64,000 bases of DNA from Marinomonas algicola (GCF_014805825.1 NZ_CP061941.1:1488001-1552000); one strand, 5' to 3'. Shown: positions 35,017 through 44,530, counted from the first letter of the stretch. Program-made: numbers and translations. Notes: generated by a model not told the origin, from the letters alone.

Positions 35017-36203
35017 TGCAAACAAAAGAACGCATGATCGAGGAGAAACCACTTAATTTTATTGGCCAGTCTCCCGCTGTAAACGATCAATTTAGTGGCG
35101 CTTTAATGTCTTTAGATTGGCAAGAAATGGGAGAGCGGGTGGGCTCTAAGACAGAGCAGGATGTACGCCGAGCCTTAGCAAAATCACGTTTGCAATTTGA
35201 AGACTTTATGGCGTTGGTTTCACCTGCGGCGGAAGCCTTCTTGCCGCAAATGTTAAGGCGAAGTCAGCAGTTGACGAGGCGACGTTTTGGCTATGGTATG
35301 GGGGTGTTTGCTCCTCTGTATTTGTCGAATACCTGTGCGAATGAATGCAGTTATTGTGGCTTTTCTATGAGCAACCCCATTAAAAGACTTACTTTAAATG
35401 AAAGTAATGTTTCAGATGAGGTGAAGGCACTCAAAGAAAAGGGGTTTGATAACCTGTTATTAGTGACTGGAGAAACATCGAAAGTGTCGATGCCCTATTT
35501 CAAGAGAATGTTGCCCTTAATTGCACCTCACTTTAGTCATCTATCAATGGAAGTTCAGCCTTTAGAGGTAAATGACTATAAGGAACTTAGGCAGTTTGGT
35601 TTAGATGCCGTGTTGGTCTATCAAGAAACCTATAATACAACTACGTATGCAAAGCATCATACAAAAGGAAAAAAGGCCGATTTTAATTTTCGTCTGGATG
35701 CTCCGGATCGTCTTGGGCAAGCGCATATTCACAAAATTGGTTTAGGGGTATTACTGGGGCTGGACGACTGGCGTACGGACAGTGTGCTTTTGGCGCATCA
35801 TTTAAGGCATTTACAAAAACGTTATTGGCGTTCTCGTTTTAGTGTTTCTTTTCCACGGATTCGACCTTGTGAAGGGGGGATTCAAGTGAAATCAGAAATT
35901 ACTGATAAACAGTTAATTCAGTTGGTATGTGCTTGGCGTTTGTTTGATGAGGATCTAGAGTTAACCTTGTCGACAAGAGAGTCGGCTGACTTCCGGAATA
36001 ATGTATTACCAATAGGTTTTACCAGTATGAGCGCTGAGTCCAAGACACAACCTGGTGGTTATTCTGAAAGCTCGAAAGAGGCCCTAGAGCAGTTTGAAAT
36101 ATCGGATGATAGATCGATAGATGAGGTTAGTCAGTTAATCAAGGCTCATGGATTAGAAGTGATTTGGAAAGATTGGGACAAAGCTTACAACCAAAGTTTT
36201 TAA
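35016..36203 (+). CDS. thiH: 2-iminoacetate synthase (tyrosine lyase)
   Basis: Radical-SAM enzyme that cleaves tyrosine to dehydroglycine for ThiG. The start is the ATG at 35016, which shares one base with the thiG stop (TGATG). The cluster motif CANECSYCG (C-x3-C-x2-C) is at about residue 108-116, in the context FAPLYLSNTCANECSYCGFS. The C-terminal half has PGGYSESSKEALEQFEISDD, conserved in ThiH. It is the last gene of the thi operon. Use of ThiH rather than the glycine oxidase ThiO implies an oxygen-sensitive thiazole branch. Confidence 0.97.
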   Translation: MQTKERMIEEKPLNFIGQSPAVNDQFSGALMSLDWQEMGERVGSKTEQDVRRALAKSRLQFEDFMALVSPAAEAFLPQMLRRSQQLTRRRFGYGMGVFAPLYLSNTCANECSYCGFSMSNPIKRLTLNESNVSDEVKALKEKGFDNLLLVTGETSKVSMPYFKRMLPLIAPHFSHLSMEVQPLEVNDYKELRQFGLDAVLVYQETYNTTTYAKHHTKGKKADFNFRLDAPDRLGQAHIHKIGLGVLLGLDDWRTDSVLLAHHLRHLQKRYWRSRFSVSFPRIRPCEGGIQVKSEITDKQLIQLVCAWRLFDEDLELTLSTRESADFRNNVLPIGFTSMSAESKTQPGGYSESSKEALEQFEISDDRSIDEVSQLIKAHGLEVIWKDWDKAYNQSF

Positions 36204-36440
36204 GGGCACTTTAGAGAGCTCAGTGACCAATAATAAAGTGAAAATAATGATTGTTTTTCAGAGAAGATCGTCATTATAATCCGCGGGTTTTCTATCGTAG
36301 AAAATACCGCAAATGATCAGCTCTTGAGCTTTACTAAACTCAATACGCTTCCAATCGCGGTAGTACCTTATCGTAGCCTGTTGTTCCTCTGAATAGCAGG
36401 CTAGTGCGGTCTAAATATGACCTTTTGATTGGAGTGTAAC

Positions 36441-37751
36441 ATGTTTGATTTGCTTGGGATTGGTGCATTAATTGCAATCAGTGCCATTTTTGCTATGTCC
36501 GAGATAGCAATGGCGGCTTCTCGTAAAATAAAATTACGAGTCATGGCTGATGATGGCGCTGACAAGGCCCAGGCTGTGCTAGATTTACAAGAGCAACCAG
36601 GGGCATTTTTTGCCATGATTCAAATTGCGCTTAATGCGATAGCAATCCTTGGTGGTATTATTGGTGAGCAAGCATTAACACCCTATATTCGTGATTTTGT
36701 GTCTTACTTTTATTCTGGGCATTTGGTTGAGCAAATTAGCTTTTTTGTCTCTTTTCTTACATTAACGTCTTTATTTATCTTATTCGCTGATTTACTACCA
36801 AAGCGATTGGCTATGATTATGCCTGAAGCGGTTGCCGTAAAAGTGGTGACCCCGATGCGTTGGGTGACCTTTGCACTGACGCCTTTTGTGATGTTTTTTA
36901 ATGGATTAACGAATGTTGTTCTCCGTGTTTTTAAGTTCCCAACGGAAAGAGAGGACATAGTAACAACCGAAGACATTGTCGCTATGATGGATGCTGGTGC
37001 TGAATACGGTAGTTTGCCCCAGCAAGAATACCAACTTATTGGGAACGTTTTTGAATTGGATTCACGAAGTCTGTCTAGTGTGATGACCCCCCGAGATCAA
37101 ATTGTCTATTTTGATATCGATGAAACTAGCGAAGCCATCAGTCAAAAAATCATTGAACATCCCCATAATGATTTTTTAGTTTGTAATGGAAGTTTAGATA
37201 AGCTTCAAGGGATTATCGAATCAAAAGAGATTTTGCGCTTGGTACTGAAGGGGAAACCTGCACAGATAGAGCAGGATATGATTGATAAGGACATATTTTA
37301 TCTACCTGAAACATTGACACTATCGGAATCGTTAAATGCCTTTAAAGTGGCCTCTCAGCCTTTTGCCGTTGTGGTAAATGAATATGCTCTTATTGTAGGT
37401 ATTGTGACAGTAAAGGATTTGTTGAGCAGCTTTATGGGGGAATTGATTACCCATGAGGCGGAAGAACAAATTGTACGTCGTGATGAGTCCTCATGGCTGA
37501 TTGATGGATTAACGTCAATAAATGAGGTAGATCGCTGCCTGGATGTCGACGCTTTTCCTGACCGATCTCAATATGAAACCATAGCTGGTTTTATGATTTA
37601 TATGTTGAAACGTTTACCCAAACGCACTGATTACGTGATTTTTTCTGGATATAAATTTGAAGTGATTGACTTAGAGGGCGTGCGAGTTGAGCAGTTACTG
37701 GTTACCAAACTTGACGCAAATACTGAAATAAGGCTTAACATAACGAATTAA
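36441..37751 (+). CDS. CNNM/CBS-domain membrane protein (hemolysin-like)
   Basis: Probable ion (Mg/Co) efflux-related inner-membrane protein. The ATG at 36441 follows GGAG at good spacing; an earlier TTG frame start is not supported. The N-terminal DUF21/CNNM membrane domain (about 1-175) has MSEIAMAASRKIKLRVMADD and several helices. Two CBS domains (about 200-330) begin with SSVMTPRDQIVYFDIDETSE. The C-terminal CorC/HlyC domain (about 350-436) has WLIDGLTSINEVDRCLDVDA. The order matches the YtfL/CorB family. The gap before it (36204-36440) holds two small dyads (36283-36309 and 36373-36402) without a T-run and no gene. Confidence 0.9.
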   Translation: MFDLLGIGALIAISAIFAMSEIAMAASRKIKLRVMADDGADKAQAVLDLQEQPGAFFAMIQIALNAIAILGGIIGEQALTPYIRDFVSYFYSGHLVEQISFFVSFLTLTSLFILFADLLPKRLAMIMPEAVAVKVVTPMRWVTFALTPFVMFFNGLTNVVLRVFKFPTEREDIVTTEDIVAMMDAGAEYGSLPQQEYQLIGNVFELDSRSLSSVMTPRDQIVYFDIDETSEAISQKIIEHPHNDFLVCNGSLDKLQGIIESKEILRLVLKGKPAQIEQDMIDKDIFYLPETLTLSESLNAFKVASQPFAVVVNEYALIVGIVTVKDLLSSFMGELITHEAEEQIVRRDESSWLIDGLTSINEVDRCLDVDAFPDRSQYETIAGFMIYMLKRLPKRTDYVIFSGYKFEVIDLEGVRVEQLLVTKLDANTEIRLNITN

Positions 37752-37889
37752 CGATAATTAAGATTCGCTTTTGACAGATCGCTGACAACCTTTACCTGCC
37801 AGTTACCCATGTTTGACACACCTTGACAATTAGATAGTACATAATTAACTCATCAAAACAAGCGAACAAATACGTTAGAGGAAATTAGT

Positions 37890-38285
37890 ATGAATATGAA
37901 AAAAATGGGTCTAATTAGTGCTGTTGGTTTTACCGCTTTAATGGGGGCTTCTTTAGCCACAAATGCTTTAGCAGATGGCCATAAAGGGGATCATAAGGAA
38001 GGTAAAGGCAAGCATCATAAAATGGAAATGCGAGATCCCGCCAAAATGGCGGATCGCTTAGCGGACTCTTTGGAGTTAGATGACGCGACCAAAGTGAAAG
38101 TCACGGCATTGCTTGAAAAACGTTCAGAAGAAATGAATAACTTAAGACAGACTCACAAGGCGGAACTTGTTGCTTTGTTAACACCAGAGCAAGCTCAGAA
38201 GCTTGAATCCATGGAAAAACGCCGTGGAATGAAAGGTAAACATCATGGTAAAGGCATGAAACACGATCAAGAAAATAAAGGCTAA
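37890..38285 (+). CDS. Spy/CpxP-like periplasmic His-rich protein
   Basis: 131-residue exported protein. Signal peptide (MKKMGLISAVGFTALMGASL, cleavage near ALA/DG). The mature N-terminus and C-terminus are His/Lys/Gly-rich (HKGDHKEGKGKHHK; KGKHHGKGMKH), able to bind metal. The centre is helical, LADSLELDDATKVKVTALLE followed by ELVALLTPEQAQKLE, with the LTPEQ motif of Spy/CpxP chaperones. It is therefore likely an envelope-stress or metal-stress chaperone. The gene is monocistronic between a TTGACA-containing upstream region and a strong terminator. Confidence 0.78.
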   Translation: MNMKKMGLISAVGFTALMGASLATNALADGHKGDHKEGKGKHHKMEMRDPAKMADRLADSLELDDATKVKVTALLEKRSEEMNNLRQTHKAELVALLTPEQAQKLESMEKRRGMKGKHHGKGMKHDQENKG

Positions 38286-38356
38286 GCCATTTATATTTCA
38301 ATAGTCTGTAGTGCAATAGATGAGTTTGTTTAAACTAGCCCCTTTACAAACCTCTT

Positions 38357-38388
38357 AACCCCAACCTTAAAAAGTTGGGGTTTTTTTT
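38357..38388 (+). terminator. Intrinsic terminator of the Spy-like gene
   Basis: A 9-bp stem (AACCCCAAC 38357-38365, GTTGGGGTT 38374-38382) has an 8-nt loop and eight T residues. It lies between convergent spy-like and aroA genes. Confidence 0.92.
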
Positions 38389-38392
38389 ATCT

Positions 38393-39667
38393 TTATTTTG
38401 AGATTTTAGAGAATAAATCAAAATAGGTAGGGAAGGTTTTAGAAGTACAGCCCGGATCGTTAATAGTAACTTGCGAATTTGAAAAGGCGACCAATGAAAA
38501 ACACATCGCAATTCGATGATCATCATACGTATCAATAGCAACATGTTGTACGTTTTCTAGAGGCTCAACATAGATATAATCTTCTCCTTCTTCTACTGTT
38601 GCACCTAGCTTCTTAAGCTCAGTTGCCATGGCTGCCAGTCGGTCAGTTTCTTTTACTCGCCAATTATAGATATTACGTATACGAGTAGGTCCTTTAGCAA
38701 ACAGTGCTGTTGTGGCAATAGTCATGGCGGCATCTGGAATGTGATTCATATCCAGATCTACGCCATTTAACTGATCTTTTTCAGCTTCTATCCAAGTTGG
38801 ACCATAAGTGATTTTTGCTCCCATAGCGGCGAGAACTTCGGCAAACTTAACATCACCTTGAACGCTGTCAGAACCCACCCCATGAACTTTAATTTTGCCT
38901 CCAGCGATGGCGGCGGCGGCCAGAAAGTACGACGCTGAAGAGGCATCGCCTTCCACCATGATTTCACCAGGACTCTGATAGGTTTGTTCTCCCTTCACGA
39001 AAAAGGATTGGTAGTTGTTATTTTCCACGACAACACCAAATTGTTTCATTGAGTGAAGAGTAATGTCTATATAAGGTTTTGAAACCAATTCACCTTCAAC
39101 CTCTATGGTTAGGTCGGCTTTAGCTAAAGGAGCAGACATTAATATTGCCGTTAAAAACTGGCTTGAAATATGACCTTTTATCGATACTTTCCCTCCTGCT
39201 AAACCATTGGCTTTAATAACTAAGGGAGGATAACCATCGTTTTCTTGATATTCAATTTCAACTCCAAGAGCCTTAAGTGATTCAACTAAATCGCCAATTG
39301 GACGTTCGTGCATTCTTGGTTCGCCGTGCAGTCGGAATTCTCCAGTGCCCAGACAAAGCGCCGCTGTTAGTGGACGCATGGCCGTGCCAGCATTTCCTAA
39401 AAATAGATCGGCATTTGTAGCATTAAACGGTCCAGAATTCCCTTCAACAACACACGTATTGGCGTCTTCTAGTGTGTATTTTATACCAAGCGATGTTAAG
39501 GCGTTTAGCATGTGCCTTATGTCATCACTTTCTAATAAATTGGTGATTTTGGTCGTGCCTTTCGCTAAAGCCGCGAGTAATAAAATTCTATTTGATAAAC
39601 TTTTTGATCCGGGAATCTGAATTTCACCATTTGCCGAGGTAAGCGGGCCAAGCGTAATTGAATGCAT
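38393..39667 (-). CDS. aroA: EPSP synthase (3-phosphoshikimate 1-carboxyvinyltransferase)
   Basis: Sixth step of the shikimate pathway: joins phosphoenolpyruvate to shikimate 3-phosphate. The 424-residue protein has GSKSLSNRILLLAALAKGTT at the N-terminus, LFLGNAGTAMRPLTAALCLG (PEP site; this Gly/Ala pattern is class I, glyphosate-sensitive type), RIRNIYNWRVKETDRLAAMA and DHRIAMCFSLVAFS. It is complete. It stands alone on the minus strand, with the RpiR regulator 81 bp upstream on the same strand. Confidence 0.97.
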   Translation of the reverse strand: MHSITLGPLTSANGEIQIPGSKSLSNRILLLAALAKGTTKITNLLESDDIRHMLNALTSLGIKYTLEDANTCVVEGNSGPFNATNADLFLGNAGTAMRPLTAALCLGTGEFRLHGEPRMHERPIGDLVESLKALGVEIEYQENDGYPPLVIKANGLAGGKVSIKGHISSQFLTAILMSAPLAKADLTIEVEGELVSKPYIDITLHSMKQFGVVVENNNYQSFFVKGEQTYQSPGEIMVEGDASSASYFLAAAAIAGGKIKVHGVGSDSVQGDVKFAEVLAAMGAKITYGPTWIEAEKDQLNGVDLDMNHIPDAAMTIATTALFAKGPTRIRNIYNWRVKETDRLAAMATELKKLGATVEEGEDYIYVEPLENVQHVAIDTYDDHRIAMCFSLVAFSNSQVTINDPGCTSKTFPTYFDLFSKISK

Positions 39668-39748
39668 TTTTTTTCCTGAATGTAGTAAGCGTTAAAGCTG
39701 GTTAATTATAAAAGAGTCAACAGTGCTATAAAAGGATAGGGAATAGAA

Positions 39749-40636
39749 TTAGTCATCTAATTCGTCCATAGGGGCCCCATTATTTAGAGCGGCCATATCG
39801 AGTTCATTGAGTATTTGGTAAGTGGACTCAATTTTTTGTATACGAACATGGGCATCATTATAAGATTCTTGATAGACGCTATTAGCGAGCATGCTAATTA
39901 GGTTCATCACACTGGCATAGGAGTCGAAGGCGGATACACCACGTACAACACAAGAAAAATGTAAATCACTGACTTCACTGGGGTTCACATCGGCATGGTC
40001 CGTAATGTAAATTAAGCGAATGTCATTGATTTTAAGCGAGGTCATTAAATTCTTTAACCAAGCCGGTCGACGGCGAATCCCCATAATGATAACCACATCT
40101 TCTTTAGTAAAGGATGCAATTTCTTCTCCAAGCGTTTGGCCAGGTACGGGTAATAATGACACGTTTGGACGACATTGAGTAAGTTGTTGTCGTAAATGTA
40201 AGCCAAGAGCATGGTTATTACGGTAGCCAATAATATAGACTTTTGGTGCGCTACTAATCCATTGAACGGCTTTTTTATAGCTAATTGGGCTTATTGACTC
40301 AAGTGTTTTTTGAATGTTCGCCTGATCACATTTAACATAATCTTGGAAAATATTTGATAGCGGTTCCCCATCAGGCATTTTTTGCGCAATAGGTGCTCCC
40401 CATCTTCTGGCGGCCCTGACTTGTTTTTTTACTTCACCGAAATCACGATAGCCAAGCCTTTGTAATAATCGAGTGACCGCGGATTTTGATACCCCAGCCA
40501 ATTTTGACAACTCGGTTGCAGAATAGGTCGCAATGTCTCCTTGATGATTGAGAATGCAAGACGCTAATTTTTGCTGAGTTGGCGACAATTGCTCGTAAAT
40601 TTCTTTGATGCGAATTTCTATAGATTGGTCTTGCAT
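39749..40636 (-). CDS. RpiR/MurR-family regulator with SIS domain
   Basis: Likely regulator of the divergent ureide genes. The start at 40636 (MQDQSIEIRIKEIYEQLSPT) is chosen by analogy with family N-termini; an ATG 18 codons earlier is possible and neither has a clear Shine-Dalgarno site. An N-terminal HTH_6 (about 1-85) has YSATELSKLAGVSKSAVTRL as its recognition helix. The SIS domain (about 125-260) has APKVYIIGYRNNHALGLHLR, expected to sense a ligand. Divergence from allantoicase and a perfect palindrome between them suggest local repression or activation. Confidence 0.87.
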   Translation of the reverse strand: MQDQSIEIRIKEIYEQLSPTQQKLASCILNHQGDIATYSATELSKLAGVSKSAVTRLLQRLGYRDFGEVKKQVRAARRWGAPIAQKMPDGEPLSNIFQDYVKCDQANIQKTLESISPISYKKAVQWISSAPKVYIIGYRNNHALGLHLRQQLTQCRPNVSLLPVPGQTLGEEIASFTKEDVVIIMGIRRRPAWLKNLMTSLKINDIRLIYITDHADVNPSEVSDLHFSCVVRGVSAFDSYASVMNLISMLANSVYQESYNDAHVRIQKIESTYQILNELDMAALNNGAPMDELDD

Positions 40637-40762
40637 TGTGTCATTGATTTCATAGATAAAGTTTAGAGAATAATGACGGAAAAAGAGCATTCATGGAAGG
40701 AAAAACCGAGATTGTTTATGAAATGTCTGTAAAAGATGTCAATAATGGATAAAAATCAATTT

Positions 40763-40776
40763 GAAACAATTGTTTC
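40763..40776. promoter_or_regulatory. Candidate operator palindrome
   Basis: GAAACAATTGTTTC is a perfect 14-bp palindrome in the 206-bp divergent region. A degenerate copy (GAAATTATTGTTTT) begins at 40791. RpiR-type regulators often bind GAAA...TTTC dyads, so this is a plausible site for the adjacent regulator. Confidence 0.5.
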
Positions 40777-40842
40777 TTTAACTTAATTATGAAATTATTG
40801 TTTTTAATTTGAAAGTGTATTTGTCTATTTTGAGGGGTATTC

Positions 40843-41835
40843 ATGTCTAGTAAAACGGCAACTTGGTATGGTGTTAATTTGGCTTCTGAGCGGTTAGGTG
40901 CTAAGGCTATCTACGCAAGTGATGATTTCTTTGCCGCAAAAGAACGTATGATCCAGGATCAAGATGCCGTGTTTATCGATGGTAAATACGATGATAATGG
41001 TAAGTGGATGGACGGATGGGAGTCTCGAAGAAAACGATCAGAAGGATATGATTATTGCATCGTAAAGCTAGGCGTATCAGGGAAGATAAATGCATTGGAC
41101 ATCGACACTCGACACTTTACCGGTAATTATCCTCCTGCTGCACTTGTTCAAGCTTGTCACTGCAAGAAGGATCCAGATGAGAATACCGATTGGATCAATA
41201 TAACCGATACCGTGGCATTAGAAGGCAATCAGCAACACATAGTTCCTGTAGATAATGATCGAATATTCACTCACATTAAATTGAATATTTACCCCGATGG
41301 TGGCGTGGCTCGTTTACGTGTTTATGGCCAACCCAATATTGACTGGCCTACTATGGATACTTCTACTGACGTTGATTTGCTTGCGCTGCTTCATGGTGGC
41401 AGGGCGATCGCGACAAATGATGAGCACTTTGGGACCATGCACAATCTAAATCTTCCAGGGAAAAGCATCCATATGGGCGATGGTTGGGAGACTCGACGTC
41501 GCAGAGAGCCTGGAAATGATTGGGTAATTATGGCATTAGGACACCCTGGTGAAATTAGCGCCATACAAATTGAGACCAGCTTTTTTAAGGGAAATTTCCC
41601 TGATTCATGCTCAATACAGTTTGCTAATATCGACAATCTTCCTGATTCCAGTTTGGCGGCCCAAAGCTTATATTGGCAAGAGTTATTGCCTCAACAATCC
41701 CTTAAAGCGGACTACGATCATTACTTCAAAGAAGACGTGTTGAAAGTTGGTAAGGTAACTCATATAAGGTTAAACATATTCCCTGATGGCGGTATCAGTC
41801 GAGTTAGACTCTTCGGAAAACCGTCTTTTGATTAA
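40843..41835 (+). CDS. alc: Allantoicase
   Basis: Hydrolyses allantoate to ureidoglycolate and urea in purine breakdown. The 330-residue protein is built of two allantoicase repeats: the first has MDGWESRRKRSEGYDYCIVK, the second GDGWETRRRREPGNDWVIMA. Each continues to a jelly-roll end (HIKLNIYPDGGVARLRVYG and HIRLNIFPDGGISRVRLFG). It is first of three ureide/urate genes on the plus strand. The allantoinase and 5-hydroxyisourate enzymes that feed it are not in the window. Confidence 0.95.
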   Translation: MSSKTATWYGVNLASERLGAKAIYASDDFFAAKERMIQDQDAVFIDGKYDDNGKWMDGWESRRKRSEGYDYCIVKLGVSGKINALDIDTRHFTGNYPPAALVQACHCKKDPDENTDWINITDTVALEGNQQHIVPVDNDRIFTHIKLNIYPDGGVARLRVYGQPNIDWPTMDTSTDVDLLALLHGGRAIATNDEHFGTMHNLNLPGKSIHMGDGWETRRRREPGNDWVIMALGHPGEISAIQIETSFFKGNFPDSCSIQFANIDNLPDSSLAAQSLYWQELLPQQSLKADYDHYFKEDVLKVGKVTHIRLNIFPDGGISRVRLFGKPSFD

Positions 41836-41939
41836 AAGAGAGCGGTTGAGATAAGTGCCATATACTCTTTAAAAGCGGATTTCCAGAAGAATAGGGTTTA
41901 TCTTAAAATAGGCATGTTTGATAAAGGAGGGGATGCTCG

Positions 41940-42470
41940 ATGAAAATTGATTTACTGACGGCGGAAAATTTTCAGGAATTTGGTGACGTTATTGAAGCAA
42001 ACAGTGCTCGAACACATTATCTAATTAATGGCGGTACGACCACTCGTTTTCATGATTTAGCTGATGTTCAGGTCACACCACATAATGAAGAGTCAGTGCG
42101 CTCGGGTATTAGTATTTTTCGTGGAGACGCAAGAGTATTTCCTTTATCTATCTCAATGTTAGAGCGTCACCCTTTAGGCTCACAGGCTTTTTTCCCACTA
42201 AATCAGAGACCTTATTTGGTTGTGGTGGCACCAGAGTTAGATCAAGAACGCCCTGATATTGAAAATATAAAAGTATTCTGGGCATCGCCTTCACAAGGTG
42301 TCAATTATGCTCAAGGAACATGGCATCATCCATTAATAGCGCTCGATGCTGTGTCGGATTTTTTAGTCGTTGATCGCATTGGCTCCGGCCCTAATTGCGA
42401 TGAATATGAAATTGATAAATCGTTAGTATGCCGCATAGAGCAAGTTGATTTTGCTTGTTTTCCTAGCTAA
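41940..42470 (+). CDS. allA: Ureidoglycolate lyase
   Basis: Splits ureidoglycolate into glyoxylate and urea, the step after allantoicase. The 176-residue cupin-like protein starts MKIDLLTAENFQEFGDVIEA. ISIFRGDARVFPLSISMLER, HPLGSQAFFPL, then the YAQGTWHHPLIALDAVSDF metal/substrate motif with the paired His are characteristic. A strong AAAGGAGGGG lies upstream. It is 104 bp after alc and 10 bp before puuD. Confidence 0.94.
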   Translation: MKIDLLTAENFQEFGDVIEANSARTHYLINGGTTTRFHDLADVQVTPHNEESVRSGISIFRGDARVFPLSISMLERHPLGSQAFFPLNQRPYLVVVAPELDQERPDIENIKVFWASPSQGVNYAQGTWHHPLIALDAVSDFLVVDRIGSGPNCDEYEIDKSLVCRIEQVDFACFPS

Positions 42471-42480
42471 GTGAGGGGTT

Positions 42481-43782
42481 ATGTTAGAAAGTCATCTACA
42501 TGAATGGCTCAATTTATTTGTTCGCTGGTTCCACATCACCGCTGGGATTGCTTGGATTGGAGCCTCCTTTTATTTTAACTGGCTTGAGAATAATTTGATT
42601 CGCAGCGGCCCACAAAAAGAAGGTATTGCAGGGTATTTATGGGCTATACATGGTGGAGGGATATACCGCTTAGAAAAATATAAAACAGCCCCTGAAACCA
42701 TGCCTAAAACCCTACACTGGTTTAAATGGGAAGCCTATACAACTTGGTTAAGTGGTATGGGGCTACTGATCGTCCAATATTATTTTAATGCCAGTTTGTA
42801 TCTTATTGACCCCGCCGTGATGGATATAACACCTACAGTGGCCATCATGATCAGTTTGATGTGTATTCTTTTTTCTTGGTTGCTTTATAACGGACTGAGT
42901 AATCTGTTAGCGGATAAGCCAATGATCCTGTCGGTTGTTGGGTTAGTTGCTTTTGTCTGTGTTGCCTATGGTTTAACTCTTGTCTTTAGCGGACGTGGCG
43001 CCTTTATCAATATGGGGGCTATGATTGGAACCATGATGGTGGCGAATGTGGCGCATGTCATTATGCCGTCTCAAAGAGCGCTCTTATCCGCTGTGGAAAA
43101 AGGTGAAACAGTCGATCCAAAGTACGGTGCTAAGGCACTGCTTAGATCAAGACATAATAATTATTTAACCCTACCAATCTTATTTATTATGATAAGTAAT
43201 CATTATCCTTCTACCTACGGGAGTGACTTTAATTGGGTGGTTTTAATTGCTCTGATGGTACTGAGTGCGGGTATAAGGCATTACTTTAATATTCGTCATC
43301 AACCTGAAAAAAACGTTTGGATATTGCCTGTTGCCTGTTTGTGCCTATTTAGTCTAGCTTGGGTGACGCAACCTTCGTCTTATAAACCTGTGGCTCTGTC
43401 GACAACTGAGTCTAAGGCTCAGTCAGCATCGAAGGAATCAATGGGCTCTGCTGCTGTGGACTCTACGGCGTCTTCTGACTTGGGTGTTCAAATAGTGCAA
43501 ACTAGCCCTACTCAAGAGACTATGGCGAATGATTTAGATGCAAAAGCTTACGCTATATTGGAAGCGAGATGTGCTTCTTGCCATAGTGCTCGTCCTAGTT
43601 CGACTCTGTTTTCTGCGCCTCCAGCAGGTGTTATGTTCGATTCAAAGGTTCAAATTGAATCTCAAATGTTGAAGATTTATCAGCAAGCGGTTCTTCAAAA
43701 AACCATGCCTCTGGGGAATTTAACGAAGATGTCAGATGAAGAAAGGGATATGCTGGCAAGGTGGTTTCAGTTTCACCAATAG
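42481..43782 (+). CDS. puuD: Membrane urate hydroxylase PuuD with cytochrome c tail
   Basis: Oxidises urate to 5-hydroxyisourate, passing electrons to a c-type heme. About eight transmembrane helices (residues ~10-300) follow LFVRWFHITAGIAWIGASFY with conserved His, and NVAHVIMPSQRALLSAVEKG. A low-complexity Ser/Ala/Thr linker (~305-345) leads to a cytochrome c domain with heme motif CASCH and a downstream axial Met candidate (KTMPLGNLTKM). The length of 433 is usual. Urate enters the pathway here and alc and allA process the later ureides, so the three genes form a coherent nitrogen-scavenging set. A terminator follows. Confidence 0.93.
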   Translation: MLESHLHEWLNLFVRWFHITAGIAWIGASFYFNWLENNLIRSGPQKEGIAGYLWAIHGGGIYRLEKYKTAPETMPKTLHWFKWEAYTTWLSGMGLLIVQYYFNASLYLIDPAVMDITPTVAIMISLMCILFSWLLYNGLSNLLADKPMILSVVGLVAFVCVAYGLTLVFSGRGAFINMGAMIGTMMVANVAHVIMPSQRALLSAVEKGETVDPKYGAKALLRSRHNNYLTLPILFIMISNHYPSTYGSDFNWVVLIALMVLSAGIRHYFNIRHQPEKNVWILPVACLCLFSLAWVTQPSSYKPVALSTTESKAQSASKESMGSAAVDSTASSDLGVQIVQTSPTQETMANDLDAKAYAILEARCASCHSARPSSTLFSAPPAGVMFDSKVQIESQMLKIYQQAVLQKTMPLGNLTKMSDEERDMLARWFQFHQ

Positions 43783-43796
43783 CAGAATGCTTTGAT

Positions 43797-43836
43797 AAAA
43801 AGCCCTCAGTACAGCGTCTGTGCGTGAGGGCTTTTT
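43797..43836 (+). terminator. Intrinsic terminator of the ureide operon
   Basis: A 12-bp stem (AAAAAGCCCTCA 43797-43808, TGAGGGCTTTTT 43825-43836) contains an inner ACAG/CTGT pairing and has a U-run in both directions, so it may also serve the convergent gene at 43892. Confidence 0.92.
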
Positions 43837-43891
43837 ATTGGTGCACTAACCAGGTGTCTGCATTGCTCAAGTGTTTTATAAATCATGTAAC

Positions 43892-44530
43892 TTAAAGGTT
43901 AGCGGGTGCTTGATATTCCCAAATACTGGCTGTTTTTTGAGTGAATCCTACTTTTTCTAAATACGATTGATACTCTTCAGTTTGGACATTCGCTGTAATT
44001 GAGGAAAAACCAAACTTCTTAGAAAAAACATTGCTAGAATCAAATAGGTAGTGCCCAAGTTTATAGTCTCTGTAGGTGGGTGTTACTATATCAAGGTCAA
44101 TTTCAAAGTGTTTATCAGAGTGATGGATGCCAGAGATGATACCGACCACCTTTTCTTGTTCAGTTAATAAATAATACTCGCGATTGTCTGAAACGAGGCG
44201 CCGTTTGAAGTCTGGATAAAATGTCTGAATGTCTTCTGAAAAGCAATCTAAAAAGTAGGCTATGTAACCGGATTGTCCTGACTCAACACCGCTTTTAATG
44301 ACATTAAATATAACCTGTGAACGGTGTATTTTAACTAAAAAGTAGACATTGATAAAAACAATAAAAGCATTTACTACGGCAACAGGATAGGCTCCAATCA
44401 AAGTGCCATAAATTGAAAAAGTCAAGCTGCCAGCAAGGCTAATCCAGCGTAACCTAACAATCGAGCTCATCATCAAAGATACGGCGATTAAAAACGACGC
44501 AACATAACCAACAATATCAATCCAAAGCAT
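43892..44530 (-). CDS. YgjV-like membrane domain fused to GNAT-like domain
   Basis: 212 residues. The first ~70 (MLWIDIVGYVASFLIAVSLM to INVYFLVKI) form two or three helices like YgjV-family inner-membrane proteins, including the SIYGTLIGAYPVAVVNAFIV segment. Residues about 75-205 look like a GNAT acetyltransferase: YLLTEQEKVVGIISGIHHSD, then LDIVTPTYRDYKLGHYLFDS (motif A position; the Gly pattern is weak), then SYLEKVGFTQKTASIWEY. The GNAT half may be degenerate or use an atypical CoA loop. The protein would be a membrane-tethered sensor or modifier. Function unknown. Confidence 0.68.
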   Translation of the reverse strand: MLWIDIVGYVASFLIAVSLMMSSIVRLRWISLAGSLTFSIYGTLIGAYPVAVVNAFIVFINVYFLVKIHRSQVIFNVIKSGVESGQSGYIAYFLDCFSEDIQTFYPDFKRRLVSDNREYYLLTEQEKVVGIISGIHHSDKHFEIDLDIVTPTYRDYKLGHYLFDSSNVFSKKFGFSSITANVQTEEYQSYLEKVGFTQKTASIWEYQAPANL

